A stretch of DNA of 64,000 nt from Deroplatys truncata (GCA_030765065.1 CM060977.1:96737795-96801794), one strand, 5' to 3'. Shown: positions 43,375 through 54,505, counted from the first letter of the stretch. Numbers and translations: made by a program. The notes: a model not told the origin generated them from the letters alone.

Positions 43375-45020
43375 TTACTATGGTACAGTAAGTAGGGAAA
43401 GAACTGCATTCCACCAAATGCATGTCAAGATTTTGAGATTTTACCGGAAATACATGTTTTAAGGCGCACTGAATGCAAATAAAGCATTTTTGGAAACATG
43501 ACAATGTGGGTGTGTCTGTGGGCTGTGTATCTATTTGTGTGTGTCTTTGTATATCCGTCTTTGAACAGTATAGCTCAGAAAAGAAAAGTCGGAACTTTGT
43601 ATTTCAGTTTAGTATCTTCCAAGGTTGCAGTACGAAGATTTTTAAGAAAATCCCCCACCCCAGCTAACCCTTAGGTCTAAAAACTGTCGAAAATTTTGAT
43701 TTTCTAAAAAATGGCTCAAACGATTTTGATTAAAATACCATATAAAAGACATATACATGGAAAAGAAAATGTACATCTTGAATTTTCTGGGAATTCGCTA
43801 GCAGGCCCGCTTCATTTGGAACAAATTTTGCATAATGTTGTATAACTTGTAAACTTTAAGCGAAAGTCGGAAACGCACGACACAAAAATGTGGATCTCTT
43901 TAAAACACACAATTTACTTAAGTTTTTTGTGGCATAGTCCGTTTCTGAGATATCCGTTATTAAAGTTGTTCAATACCTGTTCGTTTTAAGTCCCTTCGAT
44001 TTTCAGTTGTTTATTGCGATGTCAGGCAAACAATATGGAACTTTCAGGCAAGCATATAGCGCCCAGTTTTTAAACATTTGACTATCGCTGTTCTCTTTGC
44101 ATCTATAACGAAATGTGTAATGAGATAACTATATATTTTTTCAAATGTTTATTTTGGATAAATGTAATAGATAAAATAAAATCTGTTGTGTTACACTGAT
44201 ATGACTTTATCTACCCTTGTACACACTATTTTTACAAACGCTTATTCTCTGTATGCTTCGTGTTAATCGAGATATCGAGATTTAATCTTATTGCCAATTT
44301 TCTTGTAGATGCAAGGGGAATTGGTAGGCTTTAAGCGATAGTCAAATGTTTTAACAGCTGATTGCTATATAGTGTATTCCATTCTCTTTGCATTACCAGG
44401 ACAAAAAAGTTATTAACGAATTCCCATTTGAGAAAAAGTACAAGTGTTGGAAAATCTAAGGGAATAACAAGCAATATCTCGAAAATAGTTCACTCAACAA
44501 AAAATGTATATGACATAAATTGTGTATTTTAACGCGATATACATTTTTGTGTAGTAAAACTTTGTCTATCTGTTATGGTTTACCAGTTTTGCAACAATAC
44601 TTTTGGAGACATTCCCAGAAAATTCAAGATATACATTTTATTTGTCATGAAAATATCTTGAATACATGATATTTTAATCAAAATCGTTAGAGACATTTTT
44701 GAGAAAATTAAAATTTTCGAAAAATGTTCCATGTAAAGGGTAATCTGTGGTAGGAGAATTTTCTTGAAAACCTTCGTGTCGCATCTCTGGAAGATACTGA
44801 ACGTAAATACCAAGCTTGGTGTTTATGCGACTGTTCGTTATGCTGTTCACAGACAGACACAGACAGGCAGACAGACACGCACACGGCCGTGTTTCCAAAA
44901 ATGATTTTTTTTGGATTCAGGAGGCCTCAAATCATATATTTCCGGTGAAATCTCGGTATCGAATTTTTGGGTGGTTCACAACACTTCCCCTTACGTACTA
45001 TACGTAGTAGAGAAAGCAAT
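43375..45020. repeat. FB-1 palindrome
   Basis: A minus copy (about 43375-44180) and a plus copy (about 44190-45020) join at their outer ends (AAATCTGTTGTGTTACACTGATATGAC at the centre). Arms are about 0.8 kb, the same geometry as 11127-12765. Both inner ends carry TATCGAATTTTTGGGTGG or its remnant and the TATACGTAGTAGAGAAAG border. Confidence 0.78.
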
Positions 45021-45035
45021 AACTGCACCTCCGCT

Positions 45036-45365
45036 TCCACACGTGCCGAGCCGGTGGCATGAGGGTGCTGTCCAGTTTACCTGCTTCCATTATCTGTGGA
45101 TAGATAATGAGTGGTGGATAGATGACAAAACATTAATTTCACCATTCATTTTTCAAGTTTTTCTATTGTTTTTAAACTTAAGTTGGAATCTGTGGATCGT
45201 GGTATTAAATATCCAATCCGGTATTTACCTTGGTGACTGAGCAAAACCATGGCAAATACCTATTAGGCCAGACGGCTCAGGGGATTTAAACCCTGGAACT
45301 TCCGAATGCGGGCAACAGACTGCACGCAACAGACTGCACCACCTGAACCATTCCGCTCAATATAT
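45036..45365 (-). mobile_element. SINE-B-like pieces
   Basis: The clear part is about 45245-45362: on the minus strand GAGCGGAATGGTTCAGGTGG, then CATTCGGAAGTTCCAGGG and GGTTTAAATCCCC (B-box-like), then CGTCTGGCC. A possible second head, GTGCCGAGCCGGTGGCATGAG, lies at about 45045 on the plus strand. Confidence 0.5.
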
Positions 45366-45724
45366 GAATATTATTTTGAGATAATTGACTGCTTTGGTAA
45401 ATATGAATCCGAGGAATGTTTATGATGAATATACAAAATGGTAAGACTTGGATTATCTTATCATGCTTCAACACGCACCAAGCTCTCGTCTTATGTTTAA
45501 TAACATTTGTGTTCATAGAAACATTGTATTTCTTCTAGCCACGAGATAAACCAACTGAATAATCTATGCACTAAACACTCATTACTACTAAATTACCTTA
45601 AAGCTATATTGCTTAACTATTACTTAAAACTATAATGAAATAAAATATACACCGCTCACAGCACTTATTCACGGAAAAAGGTAATTAGAACCAAACAAAG
45701 TACCAAGAAGTGAACACAGTTTCA
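45366..45724. other. Unclassified stretch
   Basis: AT-rich, with no recognisable gene or repeat. Confidence 0.4.
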
Positions 45725-48268
45725 CAAATCCTTCACGAAAATCTGTTGTCTTACATTTACATGATTCTTTCTACCCTCTATTTTTATTAGTGCGTATACA
45801 AAGTAGTATTACTAATTATTAGTTTCTTTACTACGTATAATAAATAGGGGAAGTATTGTATTCCACCCAATAATTCGATATGGAGATTTCACCCAACATA
45901 CAAGATTTAAGCTGCCCTGAATTCAAATAAAGCATTTTTGGAAACACGTCCGTGTGAGTCTGTTTGTCTGTGAACAGCATAACTCAAAAAACAAAATGTA
46001 GGTAAATACCGAACTTGGTATTTGAGTTTAATATCTCCCAAGTATTTGTAATAAAATTCCACTACCCCAGACTGCCCTTTACATGGAAACTTTTTCAAAA
46101 ATTTTGATTATACCAAAAATGCACCAACGACTTTGATTAAAATATCATGTATTTAAGATATTTCCATGGAAAATTAAATGTATACCTTGAATAATCTGGA
46201 AATTTCCTTAAGAGTCCTCTTCATTCTAAATGGCTTTCGCATAACTGGTAAACTGTAAGAGATAGACAAAATTTATTACACAAAGGTGTAAATCTCGTTA
46301 AAACACACAATTTATATGATGCACATTTTCTTTGTCAAGTGATCCATTTCCGAGACGTTCCTTATCATTTGTTTCAGTTTTGTAATATATATTCTTTTTC
46401 TGAAATAGTAATTCGTTATTAATTGTTGTTTTTATGTCCTGGTTGCTATGTGAAACTCTCCACATAGCAACCAGCTCTTAAAAAATTTGACTATCTCTTA
46501 AATTCTACCACATTCCTCTTGCACCAAGAAAATTAGCAATAAGACAGTTCCTGCAAATGTTTATCTGGATTAACATTAAGTATATGGAGAATAAGCGTTT
46601 GTAAAAATAGTTTGTATAAGAGTAGAGAAAGTCATGTGAGTGCAACACTTCGGACATTTTTTCTATCTACTTAATTAATCCAAATAAACCTTTGCGGAAA
46701 TACCTACACTTCACATTTATACATACAAAGGGAACAGCGGTAGTCAAATGTATAAGAACTGGATGCTATACGCTGGTCATAAAATTCCATACTATTTCCA
46801 TACAATCGCGAGAAACAACTGAATGTCGACAAGAACTTTAAGAGAATAACCAAGTAATGAACAATTCGAGCTATTAATAACGGATATATCAGAAATCGCT
46901 TATGCTACAGAAAAACTTATTTGAAATGCATTGTGTGTTTTAAAATATCTATAGTATTAGTACGTTTTTCTTTTATCGCTTAATGTTTACAAGTTATACA
47001 AGATTATACAAAATTCCTTCCTAATGAAGAGGACATCATAAGCTATTCCCCGAAAATTCAAGGTATACGTTTTATTTGTCAATAAATATCTTTAATATGT
47101 GGTATTTTATTCAAAATCGTTAACTAATTTTTTTAGCAAATAATAAATTTGAAAAGTTTTCCATGTAAAGGGTAATTGGTGGTGAAAGATTTTCTTGAAA
47201 ATCTTCGCGTCGCGTCTTTGTAAGGTACTGAACCTAAGTACCAAGTTTAGTATTTATCCGACTTTTCGTTTTTAAGTTATGCTGTTCACAGAAACAGACT
47301 CACAAATACACACACACACACACACACACACACGGACCTTTTTCTAAAAATCTGATGTGATACATTCACACGGCTTTCTCTACCCTCTATCGTTAATTAG
47401 TGGGTATACAAATTATTCTTACTCAAGCTTATTTTTCTATCCACCACATTTTAATACAAATAAATTTTTCATTCATTCATTCATTATCTGTTTACCCTCC
47501 TCTTATGTAGGACTTACACCCCCCAGGACTTACAAGCGGGTGCCTGGGGTCAGAGGCCCGTCGAGGAGCAGATACTCATGGATCAGACAGAGCATCCAGG
47601 ATGGGTGATCAGCCCGATGCCTGGTATGGGATGAAGGAAGTAGATGAAACGAAATGTTGGTGAAGTGGATGAAAGGAAAGGTGATGATGGAGCAGTTGGT
47701 GGAATGAATGGCGGGGGAAACCGGAGAACCCGGAGAAAACCCGCCCAGACGCCGCTTCGTCCACCACAAATCCCACATGCAGGTCCCTGGGATTGAACCC
47801 GGGCCGCCTAGATGGGAGGCGAGCGGTCTAACCACTCGGCCACGGCGCCGCCTTTTAATACAAATAAAGCTTTGCAAAAATACTACATTGCACATTTCGT
47901 TATAGATACAAAGACAACAGCGATAGTCAAATGTTTAATAACTGGACGCTATACGCCGGCCTTAAAATACCGTACTGTTTCCACGACATCGCGAGAAACA
48001 ACTGAATGTTGAAACAACTTAAAGATAATGAACAAGAAATTAACAATTCGGACATTTAATAACGCCTATCTCAGAAACGGCTAATGGCATAAAAAGCATA
48101 TTTGAAATAACATTGTGTGTTTTAAAGAGATCTACATTCTTTCTGTGGTACGTTTCCATCTATCGCTTAACTTTTACCAGTTATACAACATTACAAGAGT
48201 ACTTCAAAACCTATGTGACAACTTCCAAATGAATGGAGGAAATGATCGTACGTGCTCAAAATTGCAAC
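45725..48268. repeat. FB-1 block 3
   Basis: The block holds a plus outer end (about 45725-45820), a minus copy (about 45822-46655), a plus copy (about 46660-47343) and another plus copy starting at 47345, which carries SINE-A. A perfect short hairpin, CTGGTTGCTATGTG / CACATAGCAACCAG, lies at about 46439-46475. The last copy is cut by the Tx1-like LINE at 48269. FB-1-like sequence resumes at about 53336 and 54351, though the last 60 bp before the LINE match the family poorly. Confidence 0.7.
47465..47852 (-). mobile_element. SINE-A copy 2 (full length)
   Basis: A 388-bp minus-strand copy of the SINE at 476-852, with A box GTGGCCGAGTGGTTAGACC, B box GGTTCAATCCC and a TGAA-repeat tail ending in a short A run. 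A perfect 16-bp target duplication (TTTTAATACAAATAAA) lies at 47449-47464 and 47853-47868. The target is the FB-1 sequence, whose uninterrupted form is visible in other copies. Confidence 0.95.
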
Positions 48269-48677
48269 TTTTTTTTTTTTCCTGTTTATTTACTCTTTCA
48301 ATTTTCATACAATAGTGTACAAATTCCGTCTCCTCTACAACTCATTAGCACATACAAGTATTTTTTTTAAAAAAGATTAGATAACATCTATCTCAAAAGG
48401 ATTTACAATAATTCTTATATTATTTTGACAATTCCATGTTTCTTTACAGTATTAATTTTCTCTTCTGAATGTATATAAATTTCTAAAAGTCTGTTTTATT
48501 GTCTTATAGATTGTATTTGATTGAGTATGTGGGTCGAATGCCTGATTCAAAGTTTCTAAATTTTACTGTCCTACACTTGCACCGTTTCCTGTTTTTTGGG
48601 GGGGATTTTATTAGGAAAACTTAATCGTAAAGAAAATACATTTAAAAATTAAAATTCTTCTTTACAAAAGCCCCTTC

Positions 48678-51600
48678 TTAAAGAGAGAGAACATCTAAGT
48701 TATGGCCGATTAACAACAGTGTCTCGCATTTTTTCCTTTTTAGTCGTGTCCGGTGGTCTCTCAGAAAGGTCTCGAGACCTCGCACGCTTGGAGCGGGATC
48801 TTTCAGCATGTAATGGAGATACCCCATTACAAGCCATACTTGGGCAAAAACATAACGCGGAATCTGTATATCGAGTTGTAAGATAGCCCTATTAATAGTA
48901 TTGGGGTTCTCCGACATAGTAATGCAGCGGATTTTATGTTTGATCCATTGCCACGTTTCAGGAATACAGGTTGTGAACCGGTGATGAAGGGTATCAATAT
49001 TGCGGCAACGGTTACAATATGGCGAATTACAAATATTATGTCGATATTGTTTTTCTGCTGTGGGTATTATGGCATTTAGGATCTTGTAGGCGGAGGCCTT
49101 CCAGTCCGTCGAAATCTCGGTGTATCGAAAAACCCGCCAGATATTCTTCCACGGTATGTTAGGATATTTATCCTCTATAGTAGGAGTAGAGGAGCGTCTC
49201 AACAGAAGATGACGATACAGCTGCTTCGTAGTAGGAAATGGACCTCCAGAGAAATAACTCTGAGGTAAACTGGCAATGCATTTCACCGTTCGGCGAAAAA
49301 TGGCATGACGCATTAGGTTTCCATTACTGGACTGAAGTTGTTTATTGTCCTTTAATAGTCCCAGATTGTACAACGTTTTAATCAACAACGCTGAACACTT
49401 TTCAGATACTGCCATTAGTCCGAGACCTCCACTAGTGATGGGACGCCAGAGTTGAGACTTCGCCACCTTGTACATATGGCCACTCCACATATAATAGGAC
49501 ACTGCTAATTCAATGCGTTGGGATATCTCCGTTGGCAGGGGTAGTACTTGTGCCAGATACCATAACTTAGACAATGCAAACAGGTTAACAAACCAGGCTC
49601 TTTGAAGTATATTGAGGTTTCTACTTTGGTGGTGGTGTAAAGTGTAGCGGATTTGATGTAGTAAAGATGTCCAGTTTAAACTTATCATTTCAGAGACATT
49701 CGATATAATTTGGAGGCCTAGAACAGTGACGTGGTCCTTGATGGGTATTTCCGCCAGAGTTAATATCCTAGGCCATCTCCCAAAAGGTAGTAATGAGGAT
49801 TTCTGATAATTAATCTTCGCAGAAGATGCGTGTTCATAAACTTGTAATATGTGAGGGAGCAAATACAACTGTTGCCTATGACGGAGGAACAAGATCATAT
49901 CATCGGCATAGGTCTTTATAGTGAGTAAACCTGTCGACATAGCAGCTGAAAATACATGTTTCATCATCATTCGAACCAACGGTTCAGTACAAATTGTAAA
50001 TAACAACATAGACAAGGGGCATCCTTGACATATACCACTCAAAATAGGAATAGGCCTAGTGAAATATCCATTTATGTGTATCCTGGAGTAGGCAGAGGTG
50101 TATGTTAATTTAACGGCAGTGAGGAGGCGGTCAGGAATATTCATGCACTGTAAGACACCAAATAAGTAGTCATGATCTACATTATCAAATGCCGTCTCAA
50201 GGTCCAGTGACAAAAGAGCTGCCTCTTCCTCAGGATGTTCCTCCATATATATAACTGCATCACGTAGTTGTACCAAGTTATGGGTTAATTTTCTACCCGG
50301 AATTCCACAGGTTTGTTCAGGACCAATCAATGTTGGCAGTACTTGGCGCAGTCTGTTCGCTATAATTTTCGTAAAAATCTTAAAATCAGTATTCAGCAGC
50401 GTAATTGGCCTATAGCTGGTAAAGTATCGGGGCCTAAGACGTTTTGGAATTAAGATCACAATGCCTTCGTTTAATCCTGACAAGTTTTCGCGCATTTCAA
50501 AAATGGCATTCATCAACTGTAACATGCGGTCTTTAATAATGGGCCAAAATACTTTGTAGAATTTATAGCTAATTCCATCCGGTCCTGGTGCAGAATTGTT
50601 ACTCGCCTTAAAAATTGCCTCTCGAAGTTCATCCATAGTAATGGGTGCTTCCAAACCATCTGGGTCTACATCAACTAAAGTTCGGTCAATAGCTTTATAG
50701 AGGACTTCTTTAGAGGAATTAAGAGTAAGGCGTTGTCCATATTGCCTTCGAAAATGCTCCTCGGCCCCTCTGAGAATCTCAGATGTGGTGTGTAGTGGAG
50801 TATCATCATGAGTGAGAATATCAGACATGAATTTACGTTGATGTCGGTTCTTCTCCGAAGCCACATGATACAAGGCAGCGCGCTCATCGTCTGTAATAGA
50901 GAATGCGCGGGATCGTACCTGTATACCATCCATAATTGATTCTTGAATTTTGTTAATTCTTCGTCGAATCGCTGACAGTCTGGCAGTAAGTTCATTGCCG
51001 GCATGCTGTTGTCCTGTCAAATCATGTAATAACGCATAGTAATAATGTAGCATGGTAGCTCGTTCAGTTGCCTTAGCTTTACCAACAAATTTGAAAAATG
51101 ACTGTATGGCAGGCTTATAAATCAAAAGCCACTGCAGAAGATCATTGTAGCGAGATCTATTCGCTCTGAGGGTAACGCTATCCCAAATCATACGAAACTG
51201 TAGTTGCACTTCATCATTATATAAGAGAGCATTGTTTAATTTCCAGTAACTTCTGCCAAAAATGGGTAAAGGGGTGGTTGCTGCTACTTTAACAATTAGA
51301 GCGTGATGGTCACTTACTGCAGTAGCAACAACAGCAGCACTCCGAATGTTGTTTCTATGAAGTGCATTGACATACATCCTATCAAGTCGTGATGCTGAAT
51401 TATGACGATAATACGTGTAGCATACTGTATTACCATGTAACAATTCCCATGTATCAGTCAATTGCAATTCGCTACAAAGCCGTTGTAACGCAGGAGATGG
51501 ATGATATAGCCCTCGTTGATCCTTGGCATGTAATACACAGTTAAAGTCGCCACCCAGTAACAAATAGCTGTATCTTTGGTGGAAAAAGAATGGCATATGA

Positions 51601-52013
51601 GCGTCAATAAAGGCTTCACGTTCACGCCGTTTGTTGGAGCCAGAAGGCAAATAAACGTTAACTACTAATGTATCGTTGTCGATAATAATATTTAAAATTC
51701 GTCCGCTAGGATGCAACTCTTGATGAGTTATGTTCAAAGCAGCTCTGTATATTATCGCTGTACCCCTATTGTCGTCACCCACATTACAAATATAATTATA
51801 TTGAGGACCAAGGAAATTGAAATTGTCAATGTTTACCTCTTGTAATAGCAATATATCAATATCATTATTGTAAATAAAACTCTTCAAGAGCTGTTGCTTA
51901 GTGGCATTGCGAATACCATTAATATTTAATGAAGCATAAATTCGTGTATAAGACATGAAAATGAAGAAGAAAATGCATAACAAGCAAGGAAGAAAGAAAA
52001 GATAGCGTATCAT
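48678..52013 (-). CDS. LINE ORF2: endonuclease and reverse transcriptase (Tx1-like)
   Basis: A 1111-residue protein for target-primed reverse transcription. The APE-type endonuclease spans about residues 24-245 (SLNINGIR 29-36, QEVN 58-61, GDFN 155-158, SASRLDRMYV about 206-215, SDHHALIV about 234-241). The reverse transcriptase spans about 475-750 (PGPDGISYKFYK 476-487, SLDLETAFDNVDH from 602, CQGCPLS near 662-668, YADD 702-705). A Cys/His cluster near residue 1010 (CNSPYCNRCRNIDTLHHRFTTC) fits the C-terminal zinc finger of L1/Tx1 LINEs. The ATG overlaps the ORF1 stop as ATGA. The first 19 residues are strikingly hydrophobic; a second ATG at residue 20 (51956) lies just before the endonuclease and could be the real start. 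Confidence 0.92.
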   Translation of the reverse strand: MIRYLFFLPCLLCIFFFIFMSYTRIYASLNINGIRNATKQQLLKSFIYNNDIDILLLQEVNIDNFNFLGPQYNYICNVGDDNRGTAIIYRAALNITHQELHPSGRILNIIIDNDTLVVNVYLPSGSNKRREREAFIDAHMPFFFHQRYSYLLLGGDFNCVLHAKDQRGLYHPSPALQRLCSELQLTDTWELLHGNTVCYTYYRHNSASRLDRMYVNALHRNNIRSAAVVATAVSDHHALIVKVAATTPLPIFGRSYWKLNNALLYNDEVQLQFRMIWDSVTLRANRSRYNDLLQWLLIYKPAIQSFFKFVGKAKATERATMLHYYYALLHDLTGQQHAGNELTARLSAIRRRINKIQESIMDGIQVRSRAFSITDDERAALYHVASEKNRHQRKFMSDILTHDDTPLHTTSEILRGAEEHFRRQYGQRLTLNSSKEVLYKAIDRTLVDVDPDGLEAPITMDELREAIFKASNNSAPGPDGISYKFYKVFWPIIKDRMLQLMNAIFEMRENLSGLNEGIVILIPKRLRPRYFTSYRPITLLNTDFKIFTKIIANRLRQVLPTLIGPEQTCGIPGRKLTHNLVQLRDAVIYMEEHPEEEAALLSLDLETAFDNVDHDYLFGVLQCMNIPDRLLTAVKLTYTSAYSRIHINGYFTRPIPILSGICQGCPLSMLLFTICTEPLVRMMMKHVFSAAMSTGLLTIKTYADDMILFLRHRQQLYLLPHILQVYEHASSAKINYQKSSLLPFGRWPRILTLAEIPIKDHVTVLGLQIISNVSEMISLNWTSLLHQIRYTLHHHQSRNLNILQRAWFVNLFALSKLWYLAQVLPLPTEISQRIELAVSYYMWSGHMYKVAKSQLWRPITSGGLGLMAVSEKCSALLIKTLYNLGLLKDNKQLQSSNGNLMRHAIFRRTVKCIASLPQSYFSGGPFPTTKQLYRHLLLRRSSTPTIEDKYPNIPWKNIWRVFRYTEISTDWKASAYKILNAIIPTAEKQYRHNICNSPYCNRCRNIDTLHHRFTTCIPETWQWIKHKIRCITMSENPNTINRAILQLDIQIPRYVFAQVWLVMGYLHYMLKDPAPSVRGLETFLRDHRTRLKRKKCETLLLIGHNLDVLSL

Positions 52014-53149
52014 GACAGGGAAGTGTTTTCAGCTGACTCACTCTCAAAGGATGCACGCGTTTTCTCTTTCTTTCTGCTACCAGAGGTGAGTCCACCATTG
52101 CTACTTTCCGTGCGTCTCTTTTTTATACGGGGGTCACGGCTACTACAAGAAGCGCTATCAGTCGTGGTGCTCAGTATGTTTATATCACTATTTTGCAGGC
52201 CTGCTGTACCGGCATTCGGCGCAATATTTACAGCGTCAGGTTCTTCCTCGGAGTGTTCCTCTTCCATCATTACAGCGCATAAGGTCGACATTACCATATC
52301 CGTTTCCATGCCAGCATCAGCAAAGGCTGTAGAATGAGACAAAGTCACATCCGCTTTTGCAATCAAATTACATGGTATTTTGCTTTCGACAGCACTATCT
52401 TTTCCGGACGAGTCGGACATAGTGACTTGCTCCTGCGTATTACTTGACATCTCTGTCGAGTGCACAACTGTTACCTTCTCAATATCTAGCGGTACCCGTT
52501 TAATGGGGAACTCTCCCTGTACTAACTGCGACCACGTGGGAGCGTCTGTGGTGCCTGGTGTCTGTGTAATTACCCTTCTTCTTGGACATGTGGTACGTAA
52601 ATGTCCCGTGCCGTTACACAATGCACACGTTATAGGTTGACCTTCATAGCTTATAAAGCTTTTAACTCCAGCAATATCTATATATGATGGAATATGCTTT
52701 TGCAAATCCATCTTTGCTGTTCGTACTCCATTACTAATTTGGTATCTAAGATGGGGACCCCAAGTATCCATAGTCAATGATATCACCGTACCATAAGTTT
52801 CCAGTTGCTTTCTAATAAATTCTGGCTTGAGATCCTTCGGTAAATGGTACAGTTTCACAATACGAAATCCTAGTCCTGCAGTTGTGATCGTAACCTTGCT
52901 TCTCTGCCCATTACTATGAATAAAAATTGACTCACCGTTGGTGTCCGTGATGGCTTTTTTGACTTTCATCTCTTCTTTGCATTGGATATATAGTTGTCTG
53001 GTATAATTATTTAGCTGAATCATCTCTAAATCATCTTCTTCAAAACGAAAAACATCGTAAATCCATTCGTGTAGTTCATACGGCGAAGGCTTTGGAACAT
53101 CGCGCTCCACAAAGGTCACTACTAAAGTATTCTTCCTTTCTACAAACAT
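52010..53149 (-). CDS. LINE ORF1: RNA-binding protein with zinc knuckle
   Basis: A 379-residue protein. The N-terminal half (about 1-165) resembles the conserved part of Tx1-group ORF1 proteins, including VKLYHLPKDLKPEFIRKQL and ETYGTVISLTMDTW. One CCHC knuckle lies at about 175-188 (CALCNGTGHLRTTC). The C-terminal half is Ser/Thr-rich and acidic and ends with a basic stretch (SSRDPRIKKRRTE). It binds element RNA in related LINEs; that role is inferred. The start at 53149 has AAAACATGT context and is preceded by a leader of about 190 bp. The stop codon TGA overlaps the ORF2 ATG. Confidence 0.88.
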   Translation of the reverse strand: MFVERKNTLVVTFVERDVPKPSPYELHEWIYDVFRFEEDDLEMIQLNNYTRQLYIQCKEEMKVKKAITDTNGESIFIHSNGQRSKVTITTAGLGFRIVKLYHLPKDLKPEFIRKQLETYGTVISLTMDTWGPHLRYQISNGVRTAKMDLQKHIPSYIDIAGVKSFISYEGQPITCALCNGTGHLRTTCPRRRVITQTPGTTDAPTWSQLVQGEFPIKRVPLDIEKVTVVHSTEMSSNTQEQVTMSDSSGKDSAVESKIPCNLIAKADVTLSHSTAFADAGMETDMVMSTLCAVMMEEEHSEEEPDAVNIAPNAGTAGLQNSDINILSTTTDSASCSSRDPRIKKRRTESSNGGLTSGSRKKEKTRASFESESAENTSLS

Positions 53150-53335
53150 GTTTTGATACCAAGAAACTCGAATCTAATTTCGAAAATGTCGAATTTTAGT
53201 AATTTATACACAAACAAAGCTTGTGTAAAATGACACGTAGCAACAGCGGTAACAGAAATAAAGTAGGTCACGGAGCTAAGCACACAGTGCAACCTGCCTC
53301 TCTACTCGCACAAGCGAGACTGAACTGAAACGCTG

Positions 53336-53403
53336 CAACGGTACTTACCTTAAAGACATGCCTCGTACCAAGTTGGTTTTTAACTGCTTTTCGTTTTTAA
53401 ATT
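53336..53403 (+). repeat. FB-1 piece between LINE and LTR
   Basis: GGTACTTACC...TACCAAGTTGG and CTTTTCGTTTTTAA match the FB-1 inner region. It is interrupted at AATT by the solo LTR and continues at about 54351 with ACACACCCACGC, GGGACCTCAAAACG and TATACGTAAGTAGTGGAG. Confidence 0.6.
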
Positions 53404-54346
53404 TGAGGCAGTATTTTTAACACTTAAATGATTTCAGTCTAATTATATAATATATAAATTTAATAACAGCCCGCCTTAAAGCAATATGTGTATGTAACAA
53501 GACATAAAAAGTGTATATAACGGTCATTGTATATGTTTATATTATTGTATACATGTTAAATAACGTTATATGAATATATTACGTAATTTAATAATGTAGG
53601 AGTTGTGAGAATAACAGGTTAAAAGTTGCTGAAAATGAGGTAACCTTGAGGCAATAATGAATTTGAAAGTTTAGCAATACTATTTGTGATTCTTGGAAGC
53701 AATAATGTAATTTTTGTGACAGTTCATAAAATAGCCAATCAACAACCAGAAAAGAAGCCTTAGTTAAATTATTCTATTAGAGTAGGATTAGCCAAACATA
53801 AACTGAAATATAGCAACATTTGCAAATTTGGGCTGTAGAAATCAAGTCAGTTGCTTGTAGACAGCCCTCATAACTGGACCCGTTGGTTGTAGACAGTTTT
53901 CCTAACCGGACGCGAGATGTGTCCTCGAGAAGTTTAAAACGCATTCGTGTGAGACGAAAATACTTTACGTGTTAAAAAGTGCAAGTAATTAATAAAAGAA
54001 TCTCATAGCTCTCTATATCAGTGGTGTTATTTAAATCGTATCATGCATTAATAAAAAGGAGTGAGGTAAAATTATAATCTGTGTAAGCCTACTTTCTTAG
54101 CCGCACTACTCTCTGCAAAGAAATCCATGTCTCTAACAAAAGTACTGACGCAGCCGAGGCAAACATAAATATATAGTATTCAAAGAAACGTCAAATTACA
54201 AAGTTAATATTTTTAAACTTGCGGCAAAGGCTACCGGAAAGTACATTTGGGGCGAAGGCTACCGGAAACTTTTCACCATACGTGCGGTTGCAGCTACTTC
54301 AAGTTCGGCTCCCCAATAGTTGAACTACAATACAACTCATACTTCA
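53404..54346 (+). mobile_element. Solo LTR (family LTR-1), 943 bp
   Basis: It starts TGAGGCAGTATTTTTAAC and ends AACTCATACTTCA, flanked by a 4-bp duplication AATT (53400-53403, 54347-54350). TG..CA ends with a 4-bp duplication fit an LTR of a Ty3/gypsy-like element. No internal sequence accompanies it, so it is a solo LTR fossil. The repeat GTTGxTTGTAGACAG occurs twice near 53842-53900. Related LTRs lie at 2059 (minus) and 62635 (plus). Confidence 0.85.
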
Positions 54347-54350
54347 AATT

Positions 54351-54505
54351 AACCTCTTCACACACCCACGCACCCATGTATGTGTAAACTATCTAAATGT
54401 TTTTATGGATTCAAGGGACCTCAAAACGTTATTTTCAATGAAATAAATCTGCATATCGCAATACTTCCTGTACTTACTATACGTAAGTAGTGGAGAAAAT
54501 AAGAA
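54351..54505 (+). repeat. FB-1 inner end after solo LTR
   Basis: Continuation of the copy broken at 53403, ending TACTATACGTAAGTAGTGGAGAAA. Confidence 0.6.

Larger units (their letters stand above)
48269..53335 (-). mobile_element. Tx1-like LINE, complete and open (copy b)
   Basis: The minus-strand order is 5' leader (about 53335-53150), ORF1, ORF2, a 3' region of about 0.4 kb and an A run (48269-48280). Both reading frames are open and all catalytic motifs are present, so the element looks recently active. It lies between FB-1 sequences. TGCAAC occurs next to the A run (48263-48268) and at the 5' junction (53334-53339) and may be a short target duplication, but that is weak evidence. AATAAA occurs shortly before the A run. 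Confidence 0.88.
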
